In this document: piece by piece, positions 42,043-53,217 of the stretch | How the letters are laid out: each line of letters begins with the position of its first letter | How positions within the stretch are numbered: position 1 is the stretch's first letter | NCBI RefSeq assembly: GCF_900496995.4 | Contig: NC_044011.1 | Span: 23,468,041 to 23,532,040, forward strand | Reading direction: 5' to 3' | Origin: Aquila chrysaetos chrysaetos | Taxonomy: Eukaryota; Chordata; Aves; Accipitriformes; Accipitridae | DNA: 64,000 nucleotides | The notes under the pieces: model-generated | Database searches by the model: none | Told to the model about the DNA's origin: nothing | What the model saw: the letters and a program-made list of their open reading frames with translations, nothing else | Position numbers and translations under genes: made by a program

Positions 42043-45000
42043 TGGCAATTTTGGAAGCGGCCATCAAAGAAGCAGCCAGACAGGTATTATGACAGATTTA
42101 GAGACATTCATTTTGGTAAACACTGACCATTTATTCATTTTCTCAATGGTGGTTTTTGGGTTTGTATGTTGGTACCAGGGTGGCCATATAATTGTGACTC
42201 CTGAAGATGGCATTTATGGCTGGGTCTTCACAAGGGAAACAATATACCCTTATCTTGAGGATATCCCAGACCCACAGGTGGACTGGATTCCGTGTGCTGA
42301 TCCTGGAAGGTATCGTCCCTGCTATGCACAGGGGAAGGGTCCAATGGGAAAGATAGCTACCTTTAGGAGTGTTTGTCGATAGTTTTAAGTGTCTTGGAAC
42401 AACTGTTGTGAAATAAAGGCAGGTTAGGCATCATGCAGTTGCCATAAATAGCTTCAGAAAACTTCCTTCATCATTTTTCTTTGTCATTTTTTCTCACTGT
42501 AATTCTTTTGATTTTAGTTAGTATACTCATAAAGGTTGAGATTTATTTAAAAGAAAAACAAAAAACTTACAGAATCTACATTTCAGTAATGTATTCCATG
42601 CATGTTGTAGAAAATGTTTAAGATATAGGAATATTAGGAATATTTGTGAATAAAATAACAGCTACTACTGAAATGATATACTGCACAATTTCAAATTTAT
42701 ATTTTTGAATCATGATGTGGTAGTCTTTTTATTCTGTTATTTTCCTTAATATATTGCACCATTTTTTGAAGCTGCAATATTTGGTGAAAGATAACAAAGT
42801 GCACCATGGAAGAAACAAATCCTAAGCTACCTCAGTGCAGCAGCCAAATCAAGAGCTGAAGCAGAACGGCCAATACTAGCCCATGTGTCGGTGTAACTTC
42901 AACGCTGTGCCACATGCTGGCAGAGAACAGAGACTTGAAGGTGCAAAGATTCATTTTCACTGCAAGGAAACCCCTGCGTTCCTCACTTAGGTAATGGGAG
43001 GTGAAGCCAGAGTATCAGCACACTAAGCTTTGAAGCACAAAACCACTGCCTGCTATTGAATAACAAGAAACGACAGTCTCATATTAGATATGACTAACTT
43101 AAACCTATCATTCTTGTGATCAGAAGTCTTAGCGTTGGCATTTTTATGGATTGGCTGATTTTGATGTTTTATTTCCTTTCTTCCGTGCCTGCTGTTTAGG
43201 TTTGCTCCCTCACCCGTGCTGGAAAAACTGAGCTGTCTGGGGAGGAATAACTGCATCTGTGTGGTTGCAAATATGGGAGACAAGAAGCTGTGTAATTCCA
43301 GTGATCCAAGGTGCCCAAGTGATGGTCACTATCAGTACAATACCAACGTTGTCTTTGACTCAGAAGGGAAACTGGTGGCTCATTATCACAAGGTAAGAGG
43401 ATTTTACAGTGTTCAGGAAGTGCATCATCCTTGGGTGATTCAAGATGTGAAACAGAATCTGCTTCCCAGGCTTCAATGTATTTGTAGATAGAGTCAATAC
43501 AGAGCAGGTGTCAGAGGGCCGGTGAAAGCCACTGCCTTAAGATATCTTCATTTCTGCTATTCTGAATTTAATAGCAAGTAATTAAATTAAATTAATTAAA
43601 ACTCAATAAGCCCTCTATTTTTACTGCTTCTCAATAGGAAGTAACACATATTAAAATATTAATGTCCTAAACTCTTGCTAACCAAATACAAATCCCCTTC
43701 ACTGGTATAAATCAGGACCACGAATATTTGTGCTTGACTCCTCTTGCAGAGGTATGAATTCTCCTTTTTGAAATTAAGGTATAGCATGTTCACAAAACAT
43801 ACGCTCCACTTGTATTTAAGTGAATGAGTATTATATTCAATATTAGACTGATTTAAATGGTTTGATTTCTTTTCTAATCTTTTTTTTTTCCTCCATTCCT
43901 TCCTTTCCATGAACAGTACAACCTTTTTGTGACAGAGAAACAGTTTAATTACCCCAAGGATCCACAATTTGTGACTTTCAATACATCCTTTGGCTATTTT
44001 GGCATTTTCTCTTGTGCAGACATACTCTATCATGACCCAACTGTGGTCTTGGCAAGCAGATTTCAGGATGACACCATTCTGTTCCCAACCGCTTGGGGTA
44101 ACACTCTTCCACGGTTGTCAGCGGTCCAGTTTCACTCAGCATGGGCCATGGGAATGAGCATCAACTTTCTTTCAGCAAATACGCACAACTTCACTTTAGA
44201 TATGACAGGTAACGTGATATAGATCTAACTGATCTTGTTCACGTGGACAACATTTATATCTACATAGTGCAGTTGACCTGAGCAAAAATTCCTATCAATC
44301 AGCTTTAGGCATGCATACCCATGTCAACAGCGTTAGGACAAGAGAACTCGTGCAGATAAAAAGGAAATCAAAATGTGACATGTAAGAACTCAGAAATGCT
44401 TAAGTTGACTAGAACGCCTTTAGTTATTTGTTAAATGATCAGTCCTGAGAGTTTATGCATGTGATTCTTCATCTTCTGACCCTGGCGTCTGTCGATGTTT
44501 GGTCATGTGAAGGCCCAAACTTTTTTTGTCTCCACTAGGTGGAAGCCTAACTCTGAGAAATGTTCTTGTGAGTCCTGCAAACATTATTTCTGGGCTGGAG
44601 ACCTCCTGTCAAGTTTTCTTTGCAGGCTCTGTTTTCACTGTGTATTTTTCCTGAGCAGATGCTAGAAGTCAAGCGCAAGTTTTGTGGGCACGTGCTTGCA
44701 GAAGTGAGAGAAACTTACTGGTGTTCCTAAAATGTAGCCCTAAACTTTGCCTTCTAAATAAAAGCAGATATGAACCATTCCTTTAGTTCTCAGTCCTTGC
44801 TGACCCTATGTCATACAACTCCTTTATGGATAGGTTTTACTCCGGGCTTTAAAGATTTGTTTATTTATGTAAAGAGCTTGCATAAAGATTTGACTTTTGG
44901 TAATATCCTTTCCTTACAGAATTTTTTTGATTTAGACAGTGTTACCATTCATTTTCATCAGAAATACTGATTCCTAATGCAGCTAAACTCAATGAGGAAT

Positions 45001-46179
45001 GTGTAGCTTCAATCACTTAAATCATATATAATGGCATATAATTAGCACACTAATCTTACAATACATGAAACATCAGAGTTTGGTCTACTTTCCATTGATT
45101 GCAAAAAGCATTAGGTTAGGACTGTAGTCTGTGAAGCCTTAATTTAGTTTCAAAACAATCTGGTAAACATTAGAATAAAATTTGGCACATGTTTAATTAG
45201 TGAAGACTGCCTACTTGTCCCATACACTTGCTTTCAGATTCAAAGCTTTCTGGTGTTATGTGTTTGCAGGGAGTGGTATTTATGCCCCAGACTGTCCGAG
45301 AGCATATTATTACAATACAGAAACGGAGAATGGTCACCTTTTGGTGACAGAACTGAGTTCGTGCCCACGTCTCTCTCCTGACTATCCTGCTGCTGTTAAT
45401 TGAAAATTGTATGCTAGCAGGATCGAGCAGCTTCCATCAAACAACCACTGTTTCAGTGGGGTCATTTACCATGATCTCTTCTCCTTCATGGAGCTCACTG
45501 AACCCGAGGGAAATCGTGCCATTTGCCAGCAGGACCTCTCTTGCCATCTGAGTTACAAGATGGCAGATAAGCAGAAAGATGACGTTTATGTTCTGGGTGC
45601 CTTTGACGGGCTACATGTTGTTGAAGGACAGTATTATTTGCAGGTAAAGGTTTTCTGTTCTTATTTGGACAGTGGGAAGGCTGCAGTACTCTCTTTGCAG
45701 CCGATTTGCGTTTGTCTCATTTTTGATTGAGGGGCTTTAAGAGGAGGCATTTTTTAGGCCCCTCTGAAAACATTTGTTTACTTCATGATGCATTTTAACT
45801 TCATTAGGGGTGTTGATCCTGCTTTTCTGTCTATGTTATAAATGATGAAAGTGAAGATCCTGAGTTGACCCTGTGCTATAACGCTTCAAGGAGGTTTCCA
45901 TATCTGTGTGCAAAAGGGAGGGAAGATTGTAGAGTTCTCCCTGTCTTCATAGAAGAGTCACAACAGAGCTGTTTTCTGCTCAATGGTTTTTACCATTGTG
46001 CTGATGTGATTCTCTAACATGCGGTTATCTAACAAAATGAAGAAACTAAATACAGATATAACATTTGTATTCACATGGCTTGTCAGGGTATTGATTCTTT
46101 TAAATTTCGCTGTTAGGCTTTATATCTTTTCTATATATCTTTAGAGTATTCCCACTAGAGTAGGCAAATAAGTATGGCT

Positions 46180-46260
46180 TCAGTTTTTTAGGAAACTCAG
46201 CCAGAGCTGAAGTAACTTCCCTAGGTCACTAACTATTCCACATCTATGACTAAATGCATA
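46180..46260 (+). repeat. MIR-like SINE fragment
   Basis: The order 'ggaaactcagccagagctg', 'agtaacttccctaggtcac' resembles the MIR segment around the gaggcacagag...cttgcccaaggtcac core. It lies in intron 5 of the vanin pseudogene. Confidence 0.45.
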
Positions 46261-46504
46261 TGCATTATGCATGAATGCGTACATAACTTGTAAACACACA
46301 GACACAGTGCTTTGCTGCAGTGCTGGCAAAGAACCATCTTTTTACAAAGTTTCAGGTGCCACCCACGGATCCTCTTGGCCTAAAGAAATGACTAGATGTA
46401 TTGGATCATTTCTTCATCATGACAGCTTTTCTTACAATCAAATCCAGCCCTTGATTGTTGAAAGCTTACAGGTATTTTGCCTTTCTGTATCCTTCTCCCT
46501 GCAG

Positions 46505-46690
46505 ATATGGACGCTGCTCAAGTGCAAGAGCACAGACCTGAACACGTGCGGGCAGCCAGTGGAGACGGCTCAGACCAAGTTTGAGATGTTCTCCCTCAGC
46601 GGCACATTTGGCACCAACTACGTCTTTCCAGAAGTCTTGTACAGTGGGGTGCAGCTGGCCCCCAGGGAGTTTGAATTAATGGGACATCCT
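46505..46690 (+). other. Apparent gene-conversion tract over vanin exon 6
   Basis: The 171-bp exon differs from exon 6 of the intact gene (60,049-60,219) at only three positions that I can count, and the match runs on for about 13 bp into the intron ('aatgggacatcct'). Exon 3 of the two genes differs at roughly one base in five, and the intron just upstream of exon 6 is dissimilar. This marks a short, recent transfer between paralogues. Confidence 0.8.
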
Positions 46691-47189
46691 TGTGATTTGT
46701 CAGACTTGTAATACAAATGGTCAAAATGCCACTACAAGACACAGGAGCATCTCGGTAGTTATCAGTGTCCTCTACTTCAGTAACTGGCTTGAGTTCAAGG
46801 CAGCTTTATTTCTGCCTGGTTTTCCTGGTTGCATTCATACAGCAGGTCCATTTTGCTGACTCCCTTCTTCCCCCTCCCCCTGAATCCCCTGGAACAAGAT
46901 CTTGCTCAAGACAGAAGTGTAGTTTTTCTCAGACTTCATGGTAGCTCCAGGTGAGCTACCACATCGCTCAACTAGGTCGACATTAATGAATATATTATTT
47001 TGTGCCTGTCATACAAAAGTACTGCTTTGCTGATGTTCCCGTTTATTTTACTTTTCCATAACTAGGTGCTAACTGATGGACATCTGATAAGTCAGACTAG
47101 TACATCAAAGCCAGTTTTGAGTGTAACTCTCTTTGGGAGGTGCTATGAAAAGGACCCTCCACACACACAGCAAGCTTCACCATGATTTC

Positions 47190-50100
47190 ACTGCAGATCC
47201 TTTAAGATCACATCTGCTTGTTTCTGTAATGCTAATTAATCATAATTAATCATAATGTTAATTAATCTTAATACCCATAATTATAATGGCATTCTATTTC
47301 TCAAGTTGCCTTATCTAAGAGCATAGTCATTCCACATTGATTTGTTGACTTGATTTTGCAGCAAAAAGAAATTACTCTGCTGGGCAGTTCTGTATGTGTT
47401 TTTATATGATCGTGTTGGTTGTCATAGATTTGACCTTGACACTGGGGACAACAGAAAATAAATTCCTCTGGCTTTAGTGGTGTAGGATTCAGGCACATAG
47501 AAGTGGGTTGTGGCCCAATAACAACTTATTTTTAATTCTTTGAAATTTTTGGAGGAGTATTAGAAGTCATTTCCACAACACTGTTCTGTCCCATCTCTGA
47601 ACACACACTTTTCTGAACACACACTTTTCTAAGAGGCTAACAGAACCTTCGAAGGCCGATGGTTGAACTTTTATCATTTACTTTGAAAAAGAAAACAAGC
47701 CTTGAAACACCATTGCTTCAAAAACAGTCATTCAACTCAGCACACAGTGTAATGTGTTCTCATGCCATGCTCTAACTTACAGTTGGAAGAGTCTACTTCA
47801 ATCTTTCTGGCCACAGTTTAGGGTGTGGAAAACTTCTTTTCCACAAAATTATTGATATATGATAACTGTGTCACCTTTTTCAAGCAGTCAGGTGGGTCCA
47901 TATCAAAAATCCTCAAAAAGAGCAATTTTGCAGGTGCGTTATCTGTCTTCCCATGAAATGGTTGCTCATGCTGGTGCGAGGGAGAGGCAGGACTGTGCAG
48001 GCAGGTGTTGGGAAAGGCTAGTGAACAGCTTGAACAGATTGAACGCACCGGCATGTGTGCGGGTGCAGGCCCTGCAAACTGTACTTTCTGAGCATGTGGA
48101 CTGGATTACTCTGTGTGGGGCAGCTAAGATTTCTATGCGTGGTTAATTCTATTGTTCATTCTGCAGGTTTGTTTTGAAATAAAAACATTGCTCACATTTA
48201 AGCTGACCGTCATAAAAAATAGACTTGCAGGATGCAAAATTCATTGGTTTTGAACAAAGTGAATATTGTAAAAACAAGATTTTAGTCTGTAAATGTATTA
48301 AATTGTAACCATCTGCAATTCATATAATGGAAGTAATGGAAAACACTCTGCTTGTTTGTGGAGAAAAAGTACAGGATCTCTACATTTATATCTGTGCCCT
48401 ACGACATGGTGTCCTGTTACAGCGAAGCAACATAAGTGTGTGCTGTTGCTACACTGAGTGGCTGCCGATTTCCTCACCCCGCCCGCATTTCCTCACTGCT
48501 TGGCAGTGATTGCATGGTTGCAGGCGTGACCTTTCACAGGGGCTTCTCCACAGCAAGATTAATGCTTCGAATGAGGAGTCTTCCACGCTGTCTCTCTTAG
48601 CACAAGTAAAGGAGCAGGACCACACTCTGAAGACAGACTACCTCTACAGCTAAGCTGATTCAGCATCAGATTGCATCCTGTTTCACAAAAGTAAGTCCTC
48701 AGATAACCGCCACCCTCGGGCAGTAGCAGAGATGGGGCATAGAGCAGTACAGGGGTGGGGAGAGTGGATTGGGAGGATGGAGGTGTGAAAAGCCGAGGGT
48801 GCTCTAGGATAAGCTTCCTCTTACATTGCCCATAGCCATGTATAGCCTGGACCGCTGTAGTTTTGTTAAGTTTTTATTCAGGGGGCTCAGTGGGTTGATT
48901 TGTTTAACTGGCATTATGTTCCTGGCTGAGCTCCCAGCTCTGCAGGCAGTAGGCGGGTGGTGCCTGCTGGTAGAGGCAGACAGGGATGCCTCCATCCTTC
49001 CGTACTACAGAACCCCCCCTGTCCTGGCAGTGGGACTTGAAATGTGGGGCAGTACTCCAGCCCTGCACTTGTAACTTTTTCTGCTGAGCCCTGCCTGGGT
49101 AGTCACCTTTCTGGGCTGGCTGTTGTCCTAGCTGTTGCTAAACAAGGGAGCATTTACTGCTTCCTCCTTCAGACTTATGTCTGATTATGGTTAATGTGAC
49201 TCAATCCATATTTCATTTGGTGAGAAAAACAGGGTGGGGGAAAAAGGCTTCGAAGCTACATTACGTCAATTATCACAGAAATCTCTATTGCAGCCTTTTA
49301 AAGGCTCATATTTAAGTCTCCTGAATGAGCATGCTGTATCTAGTAATGTATGTAGAGAAGTACTTAGAGGTGAATGTTACCAGATGCAAATCAATGTTCC
49401 CAATGGTTGAAACCCTCAGTCAGCATTACTCTTGCAGAGAACTCTCTGGTGCTTGCATTCACCCCCATTTCTGTCTTTTCTGATTCAGCTCTACAATGAC
49501 AGTCTGCTGTAGCTGAGGGCAGGCAGCCTGTTCTTCTTCCCACTATTCAGAAAACCTTTTCCAAATGAGAATACTGCTACTACTAGAAAGTAAAAAAATA
49601 GAAAATGTCATAGCAAAAAAATGCATTTGAACTGAATTGAAGATTAAAAATGAAGGCCTCTCAATACACAGCATCTTCCTGGGCACAGGAAGGGTGAGCA
49701 GAGGAGCAAGCATGCCACTGCACCGGTGAACTAGCATGCTCTTCTGCTTCAGGCTAGTGGCAGCCAGCCAATGAGGCACTTACCTGCCTGATTTCAGAGG
49801 AAAACATTCCCTCCAGATGCATATTTTCTGGTAGAAGGCTGTTGGAAAGTGATGTACAGCTAAACAGAAGCGACTGGGAGAGCCACTGTGATAAACACAA
49901 GGGACAGTTCTGTTGCCACCATGTTAAGTGCATTACACCTCAGTACAGTGAGATGCTAAGGTAATGACTTTGGTCTAAAGAAGCTCAGGGAAGCAAGCTG
50001 CACATACTGACAAATAGCACAGGAATTGTGGAATATGAAGACACTAGAATAAAGCAGTTTTTAAGACCCTCAGTTTTGCCACTCAGACTTCACAGAAGAC

Positions 50101-50506
50101 TAGCTCCAGGGGTGACACATCCACCTTTCACCTGGGTATCAGAGTTGAGCCAACATAGATAGCAAAAGGCTCTTGCAATCAATGACAGAGAAAAGTATAA
50201 CAACAAAAATTGGACTGTTCTTTCTAGCCATGTGTTTAATGACTTATTTTTATATTGGCACAATTAGTCTTAGCACTGCACAGTTTTTTAGTCTCATTGA
50301 CTTGCGACATCCTTACTGTGTACTGTTATACTTTCCTGTTAGTCACCAGCGACGCTTGTTTCCAAGGTAATGCTTTAACAGACCAGCACTTCCTCCCTCC
50401 TTCAAAGTTAAACTTTGTCCCTCTTTTCTTTTCTATGCATGCTCCTTTTGCACTGTTTTTCCATGACTCAGACCATTCTAAAAGCTGCAAGGCATGAGCC
50501 TTGCTC
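47190..50506. other. Stretch without an intact gene downstream of the vanin pseudogene
   Basis: It begins with the pseudogene's 3' flank, including a possible AATAAA at 47,457-47,462. Other contents are an AT-rich patch of TTAATCATAA repeats near 47,230-47,285 and a tandem pair of a 16-bp unit (CTGAACACACACTTTT) at about 47,597-47,628. I recognise no exon or repeat family in the rest. Confidence 0.5.
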
Positions 50507-51059
50507 CACAATGTGCTCTTGACTCATGGAAGCTCAACATCACCGCTGCTAGTGCCATGCTCTCTTAAAACCTTGTTCACTGTTGGAGTCAGTTCCTGTC
50601 TGACCACAGCCTGATCTCAGTCCAGCAAGGGATTATCCAGTGTGATCCTCTTCCCATGGGTACAGACTCAGGGCAGACACTGTACTTGTCCCCCGGGAAC
50701 CTGGTGGGTGATACCTCAGCTCTCTCCCAGGGAAAGGATCTGGATTTAAGGGAGGCTATGGCACGCAAGAAGGTCTCATCTTGCAATGCCGAAGGGATTC
50801 AGCGGGAGCGTGTGGCTGGTCTCAGAGCTGAGAGGCGGCTCCTCAGGTTTGTTCACTGCTGATACCAGTCCTCTGGCTAGGGGAACGTCTGTGCAAGTAG
50901 TACATGATCCCGGCCCTGAACCTCGTGAGTATCTTGAATTCAGGATTTGGGTCAAGGCCATTGTGGTTTGGTTTAGGCATGTTTGTATGTTGAATATTTT
51001 CCGATAGAAGACTGGCATAAGCCATCGTGGCACTAAATTCTTTTTGCTACAAAGATTGT

Positions 51060-51270
51060 GTTAACATTTATCGTTGTGAAATGTGTTATTGTGTAAGTCA
51101 AGCATACAGAAAGTAATCCTATGCAAATGTGCCCGTGATCCACGTACCAACTCAGTCTGTAAAAAGACAAGGCTGCGTGTAACCACCAGTAACAATAAAC
51201 ACTTCTTCGATGGACGTGCAGCTAAAAAGCGTTTTGTTGCCTGACAGCTGAGTCAGAACCAAAGAAGGTA
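51060..51270 (+). repeat. Possible LTR-like fossil fragment
   Basis: An octamer-like ATGCAAAT, a weak TATA-like TGTAAAAAG and an AATAAA followed by 'cacttcttcgatgg' occur with LTR-like spacing, and the segment can be read from TGTTAACA to CCTGACA. No target-site duplication supports these ends, so the family and boundaries are uncertain. The same segment recurs in the duplicate at about 62,786-62,996. Confidence 0.25.
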
Positions 51271-52048
51271 AGAAACTTGGGCAACCTGCGACAAGTGATT
51301 TTTGTGCCTGTGCAACTTTGGCTTCAAGATTTCTGCTGGAGTGTTCTGGAGACGTAAGAAAGCAGGTTGCAATAGGCAAAATGTAGAAATCGTGGCTCCC
51401 ATTCACGATGCTCTTCCAACAGAGACCTTTGGGGACCAGAGATCTTCAGAGCTCAGTCACTGAGTGATGTGCTGACGGGTTTGCCCACACAAGCAGCGTG
51501 CCTGGCGGCCCCCTGCGATGTGGGGCAGCCCCCAAAAGCCCCGCGACTCTGAGCCGGTGCTGTGCCGAGCTGGGGTGGCACAGGTGGTGGCCGTGGGGCA
51601 GCTCTGAGCCGGGGACCGGCCGCCTGCCTCCTGCAGCCCTGCCTGCGCCCCGCGCCCTCGAGTTTGGCCAGGAATGCGTCCGTGCTGGTCCTTGCTGAGA
51701 TTTCCCAAACTCTGGCTTGTTTTCCTGCTGCGACCCGGGCTTGCCTTGAACTGCATTACTACAGCAATGCCACGCCTGAATCGTTCGCAGATCTGGCAGG
51801 GGATGTGTTTCTTCAGCTGCAGCACAGTGGTGACTTCACTACAGGTGGGATAAGGCAGAGTTGCTCAATGCTGGCAGCTCTCTTGCCTGTGACGTTGGGA
51901 GACTTTCCGGGCAGGGTGCTTGCATCTCCTGGTGTCCGCTTCCTGCCAGTTTGGGGAATTCCCGGATTTTGTGCAAGAGTTCTCCTTTTAAAGCCCCCTC
52001 TCTTTGCTTGCCCCCAGCCTCCTCTTGGGCCACTTCCAGGCTCCAGGC

Positions 52049-52220
52049 ATGCGGCTTCCTAAAGCTCGTGCCTCTGCCGTGCTATTGGTGCTGTCTGCTC
52101 CGGAGGCCTGTGCCCTGGACAGAGACATCGCAGCCGTCTACGAGCACAGCATGGTCTAGTCGGAACGGGCTGCAGTGCCAGTTTCTCCTGAGGAGGCCTT
52201 GGTGCTGATGGACAAAAATA
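52049..52220 (+). pseudogene. Truncated vanin exon 1 (fragment copy 2)
   Basis: This fragment begins with MRLPKARASAVLLVL, identical to exon 1 of the vanin pseudogene upstream and with the same TAG after YEHSMV. Homology ends inside codon 58, where unrelated sequence and soon a stop follow. No donor, and no exons 2-7 of this type, follow it. The preceding 414 bp (51,635-52,048) include the TATA-like TTTTAAA at 51,986-51,992, so a transcript could start here on the same strand about 1.2 kb upstream of the intact vanin gene. It is most likely a by-product of duplication. Confidence 0.85.
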
Positions 52221-52274
52221 AGACTTCTGGGTGAAACTCCATAGCAAAGAGGAAGATGTTGTCAGGATGAAGCA

Positions 52275-53057
52275 TATTTTCCTTGGCTTCTTGCTGAGCG
52301 GTAAATGATTAGCCAGGTTCTGTTCCTTTACCTTTACAGACATACCGCAGGTTCTAACAAAGGTGTTTTTACAAAGCACCTGAAACTTTAGTGGTAATAT
52401 TCTATTTCCAAAATGCTGTGCAAAAATTGCTTTCCGTGAGAAAAAACTGCTTTTTCTGAGTAATTTCAAATCGCTTGTTGTGCAAAAACAGGCCTTCTGT
52501 AACAAAAATAGTAAAAAGGAAATCTTTCTGTGTTGTTTAATTCTTTCTCACAAAGCGAGCGAGTATGTTGGCTCTAGGCAGAGAGATCAGCACAGTTCAA
52601 GGGTTAGTTTGTATTGCAGTATGAGCCCGGGAGGCAGGACACTCTCAGGGCACCTGCTACAACTATAATAAGCCAGTGGCCCAAGGCAAGAGGCATGGCA
52701 GGACCGTGTGTCTCATAAGCGTGGATGAATCAGCTACACTCTGAAGCGTGAGGGCTGTACTTCACGCAGGTGGTCTGCCTGCAGCACCGGCTGAATTCTT
52801 AACCAGCGGCAGCCGCACGCGGTAAGTTATATGGAGTAGTGTGCCCTAACCAGGGGAGCCTGGGCTCGCCCCGAGATGGGTTTGGAAGCCTGGAGAGGGA
52901 TGTACAAACGGAGTGCGCAAGTCCTCCTTCCACAGAGCCCTTCGTAGATCAGCATTGCTTCTGACGTGGTCTCCTAGCCTTTTGTTCACCTTTCATTTAC
53001 AGCATTTTGAATTGGAAACAAGATCCAATTCCTAGAAGTGTTTGTTTGACTTCTCGT
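52275..53057. other. Spacer upstream of the intact vanin gene
   Basis: No exon or known repeat is seen. It separates the exon-1 fragment from the TATA box of the intact vanin gene and probably contains that gene's proximal regulatory DNA. Confidence 0.45.
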
Positions 53058-53065
53058 TATAAATA
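53058..53065 (+). promoter_or_regulatory. VNN1: TATA box of the intact vanin gene
   Basis: TATAAATA lies about 155 bp upstream of the start codon. A start at about 53,088-53,095 would give a 5' UTR of about 125 nt. This promoter differs in sequence from the TTTTAAA promoter in the 586-bp block, so the two vanin types have diverged in their control regions. Confidence 0.6.
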
Positions 53066-53217
53066 AATGTCCTGACTGTTGGCAGAACTATCCTGTACCT
53101 TCCCAGACTACTCACCAGAAAATTATTTCCAAAGCAAACTCATTATGTCTTTACTCCTCCTCTTGCTATCCTGTTTATATTCCCCATGCCCGATCCAGGA
53201 GCTGCGAGGCACCAGCC

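Larger units (their letters stand above)
41871..47185 (+). pseudogene. Vanin (pantetheinase) pseudogene, seven exons
   Basis: Vanins hydrolyse pantetheine to pantothenate (vitamin B5) and cysteamine. Seven exons align one-to-one with the intact vanin downstream: 41871-42083, 42179-42309, 43200-43392, 43917-44208, 45270-45643, 46505-46675 and 47066-47185. Exons 1-6 have the same lengths as in the intact gene. The catalytic Glu (TPEDGIYGW), Lys (LVAHYHK) and Cys (FSCADILYHDP) are kept. It is broken by an in-frame TAG in exon 1 (after YEHSMV), a TGA in exon 5 where the family has Trp (VNW), and a lost exon-6 donor (TT at 46676-46677). Exon 6 also replaces the conserved Cys of ICTLLKCK with Trp. 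Other splice sites and frames are clean, so inactivation looks recent. Its promoter and exon 1 belong to the 586-bp block shared with two fragments downstream. A few errors in a draft assembly could mimic this state. Confidence 0.85.
50507..52274 (+). repeat. Recent segmental duplication, copy at 50.5-52.3 kb
   Basis: Every landmark here recurs exactly 11,726 bp downstream, with two substitutions noticed (50,545 and 50,831 region) over about 1.77 kb. Homology fades at about 50,505 on the left; on the right the window ends before the copy does. The block holds unrecognised sequence (50,507-51,634) and then the 586-bp vanin promoter/exon-1 block. Part of it (about 51,060-51,270) has LTR-like composition, but no firm ends are visible. 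Confidence 0.9.

Noticed and set aside
45402-45404. TGA in pseudogene exon 5 as a selenocysteine or readthrough codon
   Set aside because: The family has Trp (TGG) at this site, there is no reason to expect a selenocysteine element, and two further lesions are present in the same gene.
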